Below, in pieces: positions 1-5,957 of a stretch of DNA of 8,085 nt. The stretch is from DATKYV01 sp035528275. Its GTDB lineage: Bacteria; Acidobacteriota; Terriglobia; UBA7540. A model generated the notes under the pieces. That model worked only from the letters and a program-made list of their open reading frames with translations, did no database searches and had not been told where the DNA came from. The number at the start of each line of letters is the position of its first letter. Position 1 is the stretch's first letter. The stretch lies in contig DATKYV010000178.1 of NCBI GenBank assembly GCA_035528275.1, positions 1 through 8,085 on the forward strand, in the 5' to 3' direction. The position numbers and the translations under genes were made by a program.

Positions 1-969
1 TTGGGCTATGTCTATCGCGCCGCGGCGAAGGCCGGTCGCAAGGACATGGCGGGCGCCGAGGCGGATTTGAAAAAGGCTGCCGAGATTGCACCTCAGGACC
101 CCCTCCCTTCGGTTCGCCTTGGAGAGTTGAGACTCGCGAATAAGCAGTATAAGCAGGCGGAGACGTACTTCGAGGAAGCTCTGAAGAAGGACCCGAATTC
201 CGCCAGTGCTCTGCGGGGGTTGGCGGGCGTCTATACAGAGCAGAAAGCCCTGGGCAAAGCTGTGACCCGGGTGAATGAACAGATTTCCAAGACCCCCAAC
301 AGCAGCGCGAATTACCTTCTTCTGGGTCAACTGCTGGTAAACCAGAAAGTCCTCGACAAGGCTGAAGCGGCATTTCGAAAGGCCGTGGAACTGGACAAGA
401 ACAACGTGGACGCGTTTTTCCTGCTCGGACAGATTCAGGTTGCGCGCGGCTCGCGAGACCAGGCCATAGCTGTCTATCAACAAGCGATTCAGGACAACCC
501 GCGGCACGTTCAGAGCTACGTCATCCTCGGGTCTCTGGAGGAAAGGCGGGGGAACTGGCAGAAGGCGCAGGAGATTTATCAAAAAGCCCTCCAGGTAGAC
601 CCTGATTACCCGCTGGCGGCGAACAATCTGGCTTACTCAACGCTCGAGCACGGCGGCAACGCCGACGTGGCGCTTTCCCTGGCCCAGGTGGCGAGGCGAG
701 GGATGCCCGAATCGGCCAGCGTGGCGGACACCCTCGCCTGGGCCTTCTACCACAAGGGTGTGTACGCGAGCGCCATCGACCTGCTCAAAGAGGCCCTCGA
801 CAAACAACCCAATAATCCCACCTACCACTATCACATCGGGCTGGCCTACCAGAAGGCCAATGACCGCGCCCGCGCCAAGGAGCATTTGGAACGGGTACTC
901 AAACTGAGTCCCAACTACGCCCGGGTGCAGGAAGTCCGCAACGCGCTGGCGGAGCTCGCCAAGAGCTAG
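1..969 (+). CDS. TPR-repeat protein, C-terminal part (5' end outside window)
   Basis: The reading frame is open from the first base to a TAG stop at 967-969 and gives 322 residues; the TTG at base 1 is probably an internal Leu codon, so the gene is 5'-truncated. Nearly the whole segment is made of about nine tetratricopeptide repeats of roughly 34 residues. Typical repeat signatures are visible, for example 'YKQAETYFEEALKKDPNS', 'LDKAEAAFRKAVELDKNN', 'WQKAQEIYQKALQVDPDY' and 'RARAKEHLERVLKLSPNY'. TPR arrays form superhelical protein-binding scaffolds. No catalytic domain or membrane segment is present in this part, and the missing N-terminus could hold a signal peptide. The late 'NNLAYSTLEHGG...DTLAWAFYHKGVY' arrangement resembles large TPR proteins of PEP-CTERM/exosortase polysaccharide clusters, but generic TPR proteins look alike. 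It converges on the sigma-54 activator with 40 bases between stops. TPR identity is firm; the specific role is unknown. Confidence 0.9.
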   Translation: MGYVYRAAAKAGRKDMAGAEADLKKAAEIAPQDPLPSVRLGELRLANKQYKQAETYFEEALKKDPNSASALRGLAGVYTEQKALGKAVTRVNEQISKTPNSSANYLLLGQLLVNQKVLDKAEAAFRKAVELDKNNVDAFFLLGQIQVARGSRDQAIAVYQQAIQDNPRHVQSYVILGSLEERRGNWQKAQEIYQKALQVDPDYPLAANNLAYSTLEHGGNADVALSLAQVARRGMPESASVADTLAWAFYHKGVYASAIDLLKEALDKQPNNPTYHYHIGLAYQKANDRARAKEHLERVLKLSPNYARVQEVRNALAELAKS

Positions 970-1009
970 GGCCGTTGGGTCAGACTTGGATTGGGAAGAG
1001 AGCGGAGGG

Positions 1010-2074
1010 TTAGCTGGCGCGGGCGCTGGATGCCGCCTCGACCTCTGCTCCTGCCAAGGCTTTTCTCGAGGGCAGACCGGCCTGGCGGATTTTGTAAAGC
1101 AGTGCACGGTAGCTGATTCTCAGGGTTCGCGCCGTGCGCTTGCGGTTCCAGTGGTGAGCCTGCAGAGCCTTCAGGATGATCCTTCGCTCCAGTTCCTGAA
1201 CCGCATCCCGGGTAATTTCCTTCAGCGATATTGATCCATCCAGCGGAATATCCGGATCAAAGTAGGAGTGAGTCTGTTCTGTAAGGTCACTGCTGATGGC
1301 CTCTTCCGAACCCAGAATGACGTAGCGCTTGACGAGATTCTCGAGCTGGCGGATATTCCCCGGCCAGTGGTACTTCTCCAGGAGCTCCATCAAATGAGAG
1401 GAGAGAGGCCGGGCCGGCATCTTGAACGCTTCGCTGTATACGCCCAGGAAGTGCTCGACTAAAATTGGAATATCCTCACGGCGTTCTCGCAGGGGCGGCA
1501 ACTGCAGGTTGACCACGTTGATGCGGTAGAAGAGGTCCTGCCTGAACCTTCCGGCCTCGATCTCCCTTTCCAACGGCCGGTTGGTGGCACACACCACGCG
1601 GGCCTCGACGCGCTTGTCCTCTTGTGCCCCGATGCGGCAGAACTGCCCGTCCTGCAGGAGTTGCAGGAGCTTCGCTTGAAGCCCCAAATCGAGTTCACCG
1701 ATTTCGTCAAGGAAGAGCGTTCCGCGATGGGCCATCTCCACGCGGCCGGGCTTGGTGCCATAGGCGCCAGTGAAGGCGCCCTTCTCGTACCCGAAAAGTT
1801 CGCTTTCCAGCAAAGTGCTGGGGATGGCCGGGCAATTGACTTTGACGAACGGCCCGTCGAGCCACGGCGCCTGCACGTGCAGGATCTGTGCAATGATTTC
1901 CTTCCCGGTCCCACTCTCACCCTGGATCAGAACGGGGATGTTGGTTCCGGCTACTTTGTCCACTTTTTCGCGCGCCGCCTTCATCGACTGTGACCTGCCG
2001 AAGATGACGGACTCGGGGGGAAGGTTCCCCACGGGTACGGCCAGGGTTGAATCGATCTCAGCGGCGTTCGGCAT
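1010..2074 (-). CDS. Receiverless sigma-54-dependent transcriptional activator (PspF-like architecture)
   Basis: This 354-residue enhancer-binding protein has an AAA+ sigma-54 interaction domain followed by a Fis-type helix-turn-helix. Visible motifs are Walker A GESGTGKE (52-59), the sigma-54-contacting GAFTGA loop (99-104), Walker B LFLDE (120-124), the arginine-finger region FRQDLFYR (177-184), and a C-terminal HTH at about 300-331 (HHWNRKRTARTLRISYRALL). Only about 22 residues precede the AAA+ core, so there is no receiver, GAF or PAS domain. In the family such proteins are controlled by a partner protein, as PspF is by PspA, or by their own level. The start was placed at 2074 because AGGAG lies 7 bases upstream (2086-2082); the frame extends to a TTG at 2104 without a comparable site. 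It lies 266 bases downstream of the response regulator on the same strand. It probably acts on sigma-54 promoters shared with that regulator. Confidence 0.9.
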   Translation of the reverse strand: MPNAAEIDSTLAVPVGNLPPESVIFGRSQSMKAAREKVDKVAGTNIPVLIQGESGTGKEIIAQILHVQAPWLDGPFVKVNCPAIPSTLLESELFGYEKGAFTGAYGTKPGRVEMAHRGTLFLDEIGELDLGLQAKLLQLLQDGQFCRIGAQEDKRVEARVVCATNRPLEREIEAGRFRQDLFYRINVVNLQLPPLRERREDIPILVEHFLGVYSEAFKMPARPLSSHLMELLEKYHWPGNIRQLENLVKRYVILGSEEAISSDLTEQTHSYFDPDIPLDGSISLKEITRDAVQELERRIILKALQAHHWNRKRTARTLRISYRALLYKIRQAGLPSRKALAGAEVEAASSARAS

Positions 2075-2081
2075 CGACTGG

Positions 2082-2086
2082 CTCCT
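2082..2086 (-). promoter_or_regulatory. Ribosome binding site that decides the start of the receiverless activator
   Basis: On the minus strand AGGAG occupies 2086-2082, followed by seven bases and ATG at 2074-2072. This spacing is ideal. The upstream in-frame alternatives, ATG at 2089 and TTG at 2104, lack a matching site, so the shorter 354-residue protein is preferred. Confidence 0.75.
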
Positions 2087-2223
2087 CATCTGAACAATGG
2101 ACAAAGCGGCTGCAGCAGTTATGACGGGAGCACGTCACCGGCCAAAGGGCGAGGTCTTTCCAGGCGTGGGATGTGAGATTCCTGGACTTCGGACCCTTTT
2201 GCTATCCACCTTAAGTTTCAATC

Positions 2224-2235
2224 AGTTCCGGAACT
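2224..2235. promoter_or_regulatory. Perfect 12-bp palindrome, possible operator
   Basis: AGTTCCGGAACT reads identically on both strands. It lies about 155 bases upstream of the receiverless activator start, a distance compatible with an enhancer-binding or repressor site. The run of T on its plus-strand side recalls a terminator, but there is no loop and no gene ends there on that strand. Its role is not shown by the sequence. Confidence 0.3.
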
Positions 2236-2340
2236 TTTTGGAGTCGCTGCGAACATTTTGCGATTTGCCGGAAGGGGATATGCGGGAGGAAAACACTTTC
2301 ACATTGAGGAAGAGGATTTCCTATTCTCGACGGCTGATGA

Positions 2341-3786
2341 CTAAAGCCGCGTCGCCCACAAAGACAGAAGGGAAGCGATGACGAACGTGTCGGCTCGCTC
2401 GAGTCCGTACTGGCGGATTTTGTAGAGCAATGCCTTGTAACTGATGTTCAAGGCCCGTGCTGCTTCCTTGCGATTCCATTTGGTCTGTTCCAGCGCCTTG
2501 CCGATGGCCTCCATTTCGGCTTCATCCTTGAGATTTCGCACCATCGACTTCAGATCACCGGTGCCGCTCTTCGCCGTCGAGGGAGGTGCTTCCAACCGGC
2601 GGGCGGCGGGCGTTCCTGTCCCCTCCAGTTCCTTGAGGATCTGGGCTTCGTCACCAAGAATCAGGTATCGCTTGACGAAATTCTCGAGCTCCCGCAAGTT
2701 TCCGGGCCAGGAGTACTTCATGGCCGCTTCGATCAGGTGCGTGGAGAGCGGCAGGGGTTCGCGCGCGTAGCGCGAGGCGAAGCGGGACATGAAATGCCGC
2801 AACAGCAACAGGATTTCTTCCCGCCGCTCGCGCAGCGGAGGCAAGTGGAGCGTGAAGACATTGAGGCGATAATAAAGATCGTCGCGGAGCTTCTTGGTGG
2901 CCAGGGCCTGAGGGATATCTACGTTGGTGGCGGCAATAATCCGCACGTCTACCTTGACTATGGAACGGCTCCCCAGGCGGGAGAACTTCTGATCCTGGAG
3001 GACGTGGAGGAGCTTGGCCTGGAGGGCCGGCGACATCTCGCCGATCTCGTCGAGCAGGATCGTCCCCCTGTTACACAATTCGAATTTACCCGGTTTGGGC
3101 CGCGTTGCTCCGGTAAAGGCGCCGGCCTCGTACCCGAACAACTCGCTCTCCAGAAGCTCGCTGGGCAGCGCCGCGCAGTTGACCTTGAGGAAAGTACGAT
3201 CGGCGCGCGGCGAGAGTTTGTGAATCAGGCGTGCGATGACCTCCTTGCCCGTTCCGCTCTCTCCCAGCAACAACACCGGGACATTGACGCGGGCCACCAT
3301 GCCGGCTTGGCTGCGGATCTTGTGCATCGACTCGTTGGCCGCCACAAAAAAGACGTCCTCATCGACCTCTTCCGCCTCCACCACCGGCGCCACCGGCCCT
3401 TCCATCTGCGGCTGGCCGGCCAGGCTCCGCCGGATCACCGCGTCCAGTTCCGCTTTTTGAAAGGGCTTGGGAAGATAATCCTGCGCGCCCAGATGAATGG
3501 CCTGCACCACGGTCCGCGGATCACTCACGCAGGAGAGCATGATCACTTTCATTCCGGGGCGGATTTCGTGCAACCGCTCCAGAGCTTTCAAGCCGTCCAT
3601 CTCCGGCATCACGACGTCCAATAGCACCAGGTCGGGAAGCGGTTCCTTCTGGACGCGTTCCAGGAGTTCGGCGCCGCTGGCCGCGGTTTCCACTTGGTGG
3701 GAGTCCACTTCCAGAAGCGTCCGCAGATAGCGGAGCATGTGGAGTTCGTCATCGACGACGAGTATTCGTCCTCGATCACCCTTCAT
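2341..3786 (-). CDS. Sigma-54-dependent response regulator (NtrC family: REC - AAA+ - Fis HTH)
   Basis: The 481-residue product has all three NtrC-family domains. The receiver (about 5-122) shows the acidic pair Asp12/Asp13, phosphoacceptor Asp57 in LLDVVMPEMDG, switch Ser85 and Lys107 in PKPF. The AAA+ domain (about 146-380) shows Walker A GESGTGKE (175-182), GAFTGA (222-227) and Walker B TILLDE (242-247). The Fis-type HTH (437-459) contains WNRKEAARALNISYKALL. Phosphorylation by the adjacent kinase should permit assembly of the AAA+ ring and ATP-driven opening of sigma-54 promoters. The start at 3786 is preferred over the ATG at 3798: GGAG lies six bases upstream, and the start overlaps the kinase stop as ATGA, a sign of translational coupling. 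After the HTH there is an unusual tail of about 18 residues with a hydrophobic stretch (VIASLLSLW), not normally needed in the family. Confidence 0.95.
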   Translation of the reverse strand: MKGDRGRILVVDDELHMLRYLRTLLEVDSHQVETAASGAELLERVQKEPLPDLVLLDVVMPEMDGLKALERLHEIRPGMKVIMLSCVSDPRTVVQAIHLGAQDYLPKPFQKAELDAVIRRSLAGQPQMEGPVAPVVEAEEVDEDVFFVAANESMHKIRSQAGMVARVNVPVLLLGESGTGKEVIARLIHKLSPRADRTFLKVNCAALPSELLESELFGYEAGAFTGATRPKPGKFELCNRGTILLDEIGEMSPALQAKLLHVLQDQKFSRLGSRSIVKVDVRIIAATNVDIPQALATKKLRDDLYYRLNVFTLHLPPLRERREEILLLLRHFMSRFASRYAREPLPLSTHLIEAAMKYSWPGNLRELENFVKRYLILGDEAQILKELEGTGTPAARRLEAPPSTAKSGTGDLKSMVRNLKDEAEMEAIGKALEQTKWNRKEAARALNISYKALLYKIRQYGLERADTFVIASLLSLWATRL

Positions 3787-4715
3787 CGCGTGCTCCATTG
3801 GGAAGCATCTTCTTCCCTGGGAACCAGGGGAAGCAGGAATGTGAATTTGCAGCCTGCTCCCGGCTCGCTTTCCACCCAGATCTTGCCGCCGTGCGCTTGG
3901 ACGATCCGCCGGGCAATGGCCAAACCCAACCCCGTTCCCCCCGGGTGGTTCTCATAGGGAACCCTGAAAAAGTGGTCGAAAATCTCCTGATGAAACTCCG
4001 GCACGATGCCCGGCCCCGTGTCGGCGACGGTGACGCGCGCGGAGTTGACGCTCGAAGCGTCTCCCGGCTGCTCATAGGCGCGGCTTTCCCAAGTGTGGGG
4101 CTCGGCCGTGAGCCAGACGGTTCCTCCCTGGGGAGTGAATTTCAGTGAATTCTCCAGAAGGTTCGATACCACTTGCTGAATCTTGTGATAATCGAAAACG
4201 AATGGTTCCAATTTGGGATTCATAGGGAAGTATAATGCCACTCCCTTGGCACAATAACGATCCAGCCAGTATCCACAGGCTTCGGACAGGCAGGCATTCA
4301 GATCTCCGCGCTCGAACTGCATGGAAGCCCTGCTGGCATCGAGCGTTCCGTAGGCAAGAAAATCCTTGATAAATTTTTCGAGGCGTGCGCAATTCGGTTG
4401 AGTGTCGAGAAGGATCTGCCGTTGGCGAGGGTTCAGAGGCCCAACTTTCCCGCTCAGCAACAAGTCAATGTATCCGATGATGATCGCCAGTGGCGTTTTC
4501 AGCTCGTGCGCAACCCTCGCCAGGGCCAGGGTCTGTTGGCGAGTTTCCATTTCGTCTGCGCTCTGGAGTTCCGCCGCCACCGGAATGGGTCGGACGGAAG
4601 GGGAGGGGGCCGTTTCGGATGCGGTCCCGGGGGGAGAAACCGGCTCTTGCTGCCGCTGTGGGGGAACGAGGCTCCCGACCTCCTCGGCTGAATTGTTTGG
4701 ACGACCCTCAGGCAT
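3783..4715 (-). CDS. Cytoplasmic sensor histidine kinase without an evident sensor domain
   Basis: The 310-residue product has the catalytic core of a HisKA-type kinase: H-box VAHELKTPLAI with phosphoacceptor His70, N-box NLLENSLKF (185-193), G1 ADTGPGI (231-237), F-box FDHFFRVPYENH and G2 GGTGLGLAIARRIV (259-272). It should autophosphorylate on His70 and pass phosphate to Asp57 of the coupled response regulator. Residues 1-55 are rich in Pro, Ser and Glu and look disordered. There is no transmembrane segment and no recognisable PAS, GAF or HAMP domain, so the kinase is probably cytosolic and either takes its signal from a partner or uses the N-terminal tail. The start at 4715 is the only upstream ATG; GGGAGG lies 12 bases away, which is longer than usual, so initiation may be modest. 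The next in-frame Met is residue 56, just before the H-box helix. Confidence 0.92.
   Translation of the reverse strand: MPEGRPNNSAEEVGSLVPPQRQQEPVSPPGTASETAPSPSVRPIPVAAELQSADEMETRQQTLALARVAHELKTPLAIIIGYIDLLLSGKVGPLNPRQRQILLDTQPNCARLEKFIKDFLAYGTLDASRASMQFERGDLNACLSEACGYWLDRYCAKGVALYFPMNPKLEPFVFDYHKIQQVVSNLLENSLKFTPQGGTVWLTAEPHTWESRAYEQPGDASSVNSARVTVADTGPGIVPEFHQEIFDHFFRVPYENHPGGTGLGLAIARRIVQAHGGKIWVESEPGAGCKFTFLLPLVPREEDASQWSTR
3793..3796 (-). promoter_or_regulatory. Ribosome binding site and ATGA overlap fixing the response-regulator start
   Basis: On the minus strand GGAG (3796-3793) is followed by six bases and the ATG at 3786-3784. The kinase stop TGA occupies 3785-3783, giving the four-base ATGA overlap. 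The Shine-Dalgarno is therefore inside the kinase coding region, as expected for coupled translation that keeps kinase and regulator in proportion. Confidence 0.8.
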
Positions 4716-4819
4716 GGGGAACCCAGTCCTCCCGCTGGCTGAACTTGAGCCGCCCCCAAGCGCCTCGTGACCCAGGACTGACCGAGCAGGATACTAAGGG
4801 AGATGAAGCACCCAAGAAG

Positions 4820-4849
4820 ATTCTAGAGAGTTTATGCAAACGTTGTCAA
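4820..4849 (-). promoter_or_regulatory. Sigma-70-type promoter of the kinase/response-regulator operon
   Basis: On the minus strand a perfect -35 TTGACA (4849-4844) is followed by an 18-base spacer and the -10 TAGAAT (4825-4820), five of six matches to TATAAT. Transcription would start near 4813, giving a leader of about 98 bases before the kinase ATG. The match is strong by eye; a lineage-specific consensus was not tested. Confidence 0.65.
4835..4848. promoter_or_regulatory. Pseudo-palindrome overlapping the kinase -35 box (candidate regulator site)
   Basis: TGCAAACGTTGTCA matches its own reverse complement at 10 of 14 positions around an AACGTT core. It overlaps the TTGACA box of the kinase promoter. 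Its centre is about 108 bases upstream of the start predicted for the sigma-54 element facing PilZ, a usual distance for enhancer-binding proteins. It could serve both autoregulation and activation of the PilZ operon. Short pseudo-palindromes occur by chance, so this is tentative. Confidence 0.3.
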
Positions 4850-4923
4850 GTGGTATAGGGATGCCGCGAAATCCGACTGGTGAGCGGGTCGGGCCCCTCG
4901 AAGAGCAAACAAGTTGTAACTCT

Positions 4924-4939
4924 TGGGGAAGTTGTTGCA
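4924..4939 (+). promoter_or_regulatory. Sigma-54-like -24/-12 promoter facing the PilZ gene
   Basis: TGGGGAAGTTGTTGCA keeps the two invariant features of sigma-54 promoters: GG (4925-4926) and GC (4937-4938) separated by exactly ten bases. It has a perfect TTGCA at -12. The -24 block is only partly conserved (TGG present, CAC replaced). The predicted start is near 4950, about 93 bases before the PilZ ATG at 5043. The neighbouring sigma-54 activators make the assignment more credible, but one such match can arise by chance. Confidence 0.45.
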
Positions 4940-5042
4940 TCTATCTGCGACTTGGAGTTGATTCTGGCCTCAAATCCTCCGACCTCACATTTCAACTAAG
5001 CCTTTACTTTTCTGTTAGATAACGGTCAGAATCTCTCTCGCG

Positions 5043-5420
5043 ATGAAGGCCTCAGCTTTGGCCCCTGGTGTGCATGGTAGCGGATGGAAGAGCAGGGGGT
5101 GTCACATCGCCTTGGATCGCCGCCAGTGGCAGAGGCTGCCGCTTGCCATCCCGTTTTTTCTTCGCGGTTGCGACCGGAACGGCAAGGAGTTTCTCGACTT
5201 CACGACAGCCCTCAACGTCAGCGCAGGAGGAGCGCTCATCGCCGCCCGGCGGCCGCTCCGACCTTCCACGCGGCTGTCGCTTGAGATTCCATCCTCCCCC
5301 CTCCCCCGATTATCCGCATCCCCCAACGCCGTCAATTCCCTAAGGGCCAAAATCGTCCGGACCACCAACAAGGATGCGTATAATCTCTACGCCCTCAGAT
5401 TCAATCGGCCATTGCTCTAA
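5043..5420 (+). CDS. PilZ-domain protein (predicted c-di-GMP receptor)
   Basis: The 125-residue product carries both c-di-GMP-binding motifs of the PilZ family: the RxxxR motif as R27-Q-W-Q-R31, followed by LPLAIPFFLRG, and the D/NxSxxG motif as N58-V-S-A-G-G63. The remainder fits a single PilZ beta-barrel ending in YNLYALRFNRPLL. A Pro/Ser-rich insert (about 83-98) interrupts the barrel. PilZ proteins change conformation on binding c-di-GMP and regulate motility, polysaccharide secretion or partner enzymes; the output of this one is unknown, because it has no second domain. No clear Shine-Dalgarno precedes the ATG, and residues 1-24 are not typical of PilZ; a TTG at 5112, two codons before the RxxxR arginine pair, is a weaker alternative start. 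It is 28 bases upstream of the next gene and likely co-transcribed with it, possibly from the sigma-54-like promoter at 4924. Confidence 0.82.
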   Translation: MKASALAPGVHGSGWKSRGCHIALDRRQWQRLPLAIPFFLRGCDRNGKEFLDFTTALNVSAGGALIAARRPLRPSTRLSLEIPSSPLPRLSASPNAVNSLRAKIVRTTNKDAYNLYALRFNRPLL

Positions 5421-5448
5421 CCCCACCTAAGAGTTAGAATCTCGCCTC

Positions 5449-5922
5449 ATGGCGGACGATGACAAAGGCGGCTCGAAGGTCGTAGCTCGTCTCCGGGATG
5501 GAAGCATGCTGAAGGGTTATCTTGAAGAGCCCCTGGAACTGGATTTCGACGCCCTCTTTGCCGACGCCCATTCCGCCTTGCCCAAGGAGTTCGGCTTGCG
5601 AAGAGCCGATTCTGACGAGAAGGTCGCGGTGCCTCTCGATTCGCTCAAGGCACTCTTCTTCGTGAAGAGCTTCGAAGGACGCAAGGATTATAGTGAAGTG
5701 AAGTTCTTCGAAAAGAATCCCCCCATCAAAGGTCTGTGGGTCCGAATTCGCTTCTATGATGACGAGCACCTGGAGGGTGTGGTCAGGAACTCCATTGATT
5801 TCCTGATCGAGCCGGGATTCTATCTCAAGCCACCTGACCCTCTGAGCAATAACGAGATCCTCTACGTCGTCAAGGAATCCCTCGCTGACTTCCGCGTTTT
5901 GGGAGTCAGGATGGAATTCTGA
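5449..5922 (+). CDS. Small conserved protein with two related beta modules, co-transcribed with PilZ gene
   Basis: The 157-residue product is soluble, with no signal peptide or membrane segment. It resembles a family I recall from acidobacteria and deltaproteobacteria marked by 'DGxxLKG', 'ALFFVKxFEG' and 'NNExxxVV' blocks; here these are RDGSMLKG (16-23), ALFFVKSFEGR (68-78) and SNNEILYVV (133-141). I do not assert a Pfam number. The start of the first half (KVVARLRDGSMLKGYL, 10-25) and of the second half (WVRIRFYDDEHLEGVV, 97-112) look like copies of one small beta-barrel unit, suggesting an internal duplication. Function is unknown. It follows the PilZ gene by 28 bases and converges on the SIS gene with 35 bases between stops. 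No strong ribosome site precedes the ATG, so its translation may depend on the upstream gene. Expression as a protein is well supported by the family-like blocks; any role in c-di-GMP signalling is inferred from position. Confidence 0.75.
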   Translation: MADDDKGGSKVVARLRDGSMLKGYLEEPLELDFDALFADAHSALPKEFGLRRADSDEKVAVPLDSLKALFFVKSFEGRKDYSEVKFFEKNPPIKGLWVRIRFYDDEHLEGVVRNSIDFLIEPGFYLKPPDPLSNNEILYVVKESLADFRVLGVRMEF

Positions 5923-5957
5923 CACGCCTCCAGACGCTTTAAGCTGCAACCGTTCCT

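Larger units (their letters stand above)
2075..2340. other. Intergenic spacer between the two sigma-54 activator genes
   Basis: This 266-base gap separates the response regulator stop from the second activator start, both on the minus strand. I see no convincing sigma-54 -24/-12 element; the best sigma-70 pairing on the minus strand is weak (TTGGCC-N16-CATAAC near the gene). The one clear structure is a perfect 12-base palindrome, AGTTCCGGAACT (2224-2235). The gap is long enough for an independent promoter, so the second activator may be expressed separately from the kinase/regulator pair. A plus-strand open frame here (2097-2381) lacks a ribosome site and recognisable domains and is not called. 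Confidence 0.5.
4716..5042. other. Divergent regulatory spacer between the kinase operon and the PilZ operon
   Basis: This 327-base stretch has no credible gene and its right part is visibly more AT-rich than its surroundings. It holds the kinase ribosome site (GGGAGG, 4733-4728 on minus), a near-consensus sigma-70 promoter for the kinase (4849-4820), a pseudo-palindrome (4835-4848) and a sigma-54-like promoter facing the PilZ gene (4924-4939). The open frame at 4834-5022 has no family features and overlaps these elements, so it is not called. Confidence 0.7.

Noticed and set aside
953..967. AGCTC/GAGCT hairpin at the end of the TPR gene as terminator
   Set aside because: The stem is five base pairs, lies inside coding sequence and has no following T-tract.
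2097..2381. 94-residue plus-strand open frame in the spacer between the activators
   Set aside because: There is no ribosome binding site, no recognisable motif, and it runs into the response regulator gene on the other strand.
2737..3624. 295-residue plus-strand open frame opposite the response regulator
   Set aside because: It is antisense to conserved REC and AAA+ coding sequence, has no recognisable domain, and is explained by high GC content.
4826..4850. Sigma-54 promoter on the minus strand from the TTGCAT next to TTGACA
   Set aside because: The required GG ten bases before GC is TT here; the sigma-70 reading fits far better.
4834..5022. 62-residue plus-strand open frame upstream of the PilZ gene
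   Set aside because: It lacks a ribosome site and homology-like features, and overlaps the promoter elements.
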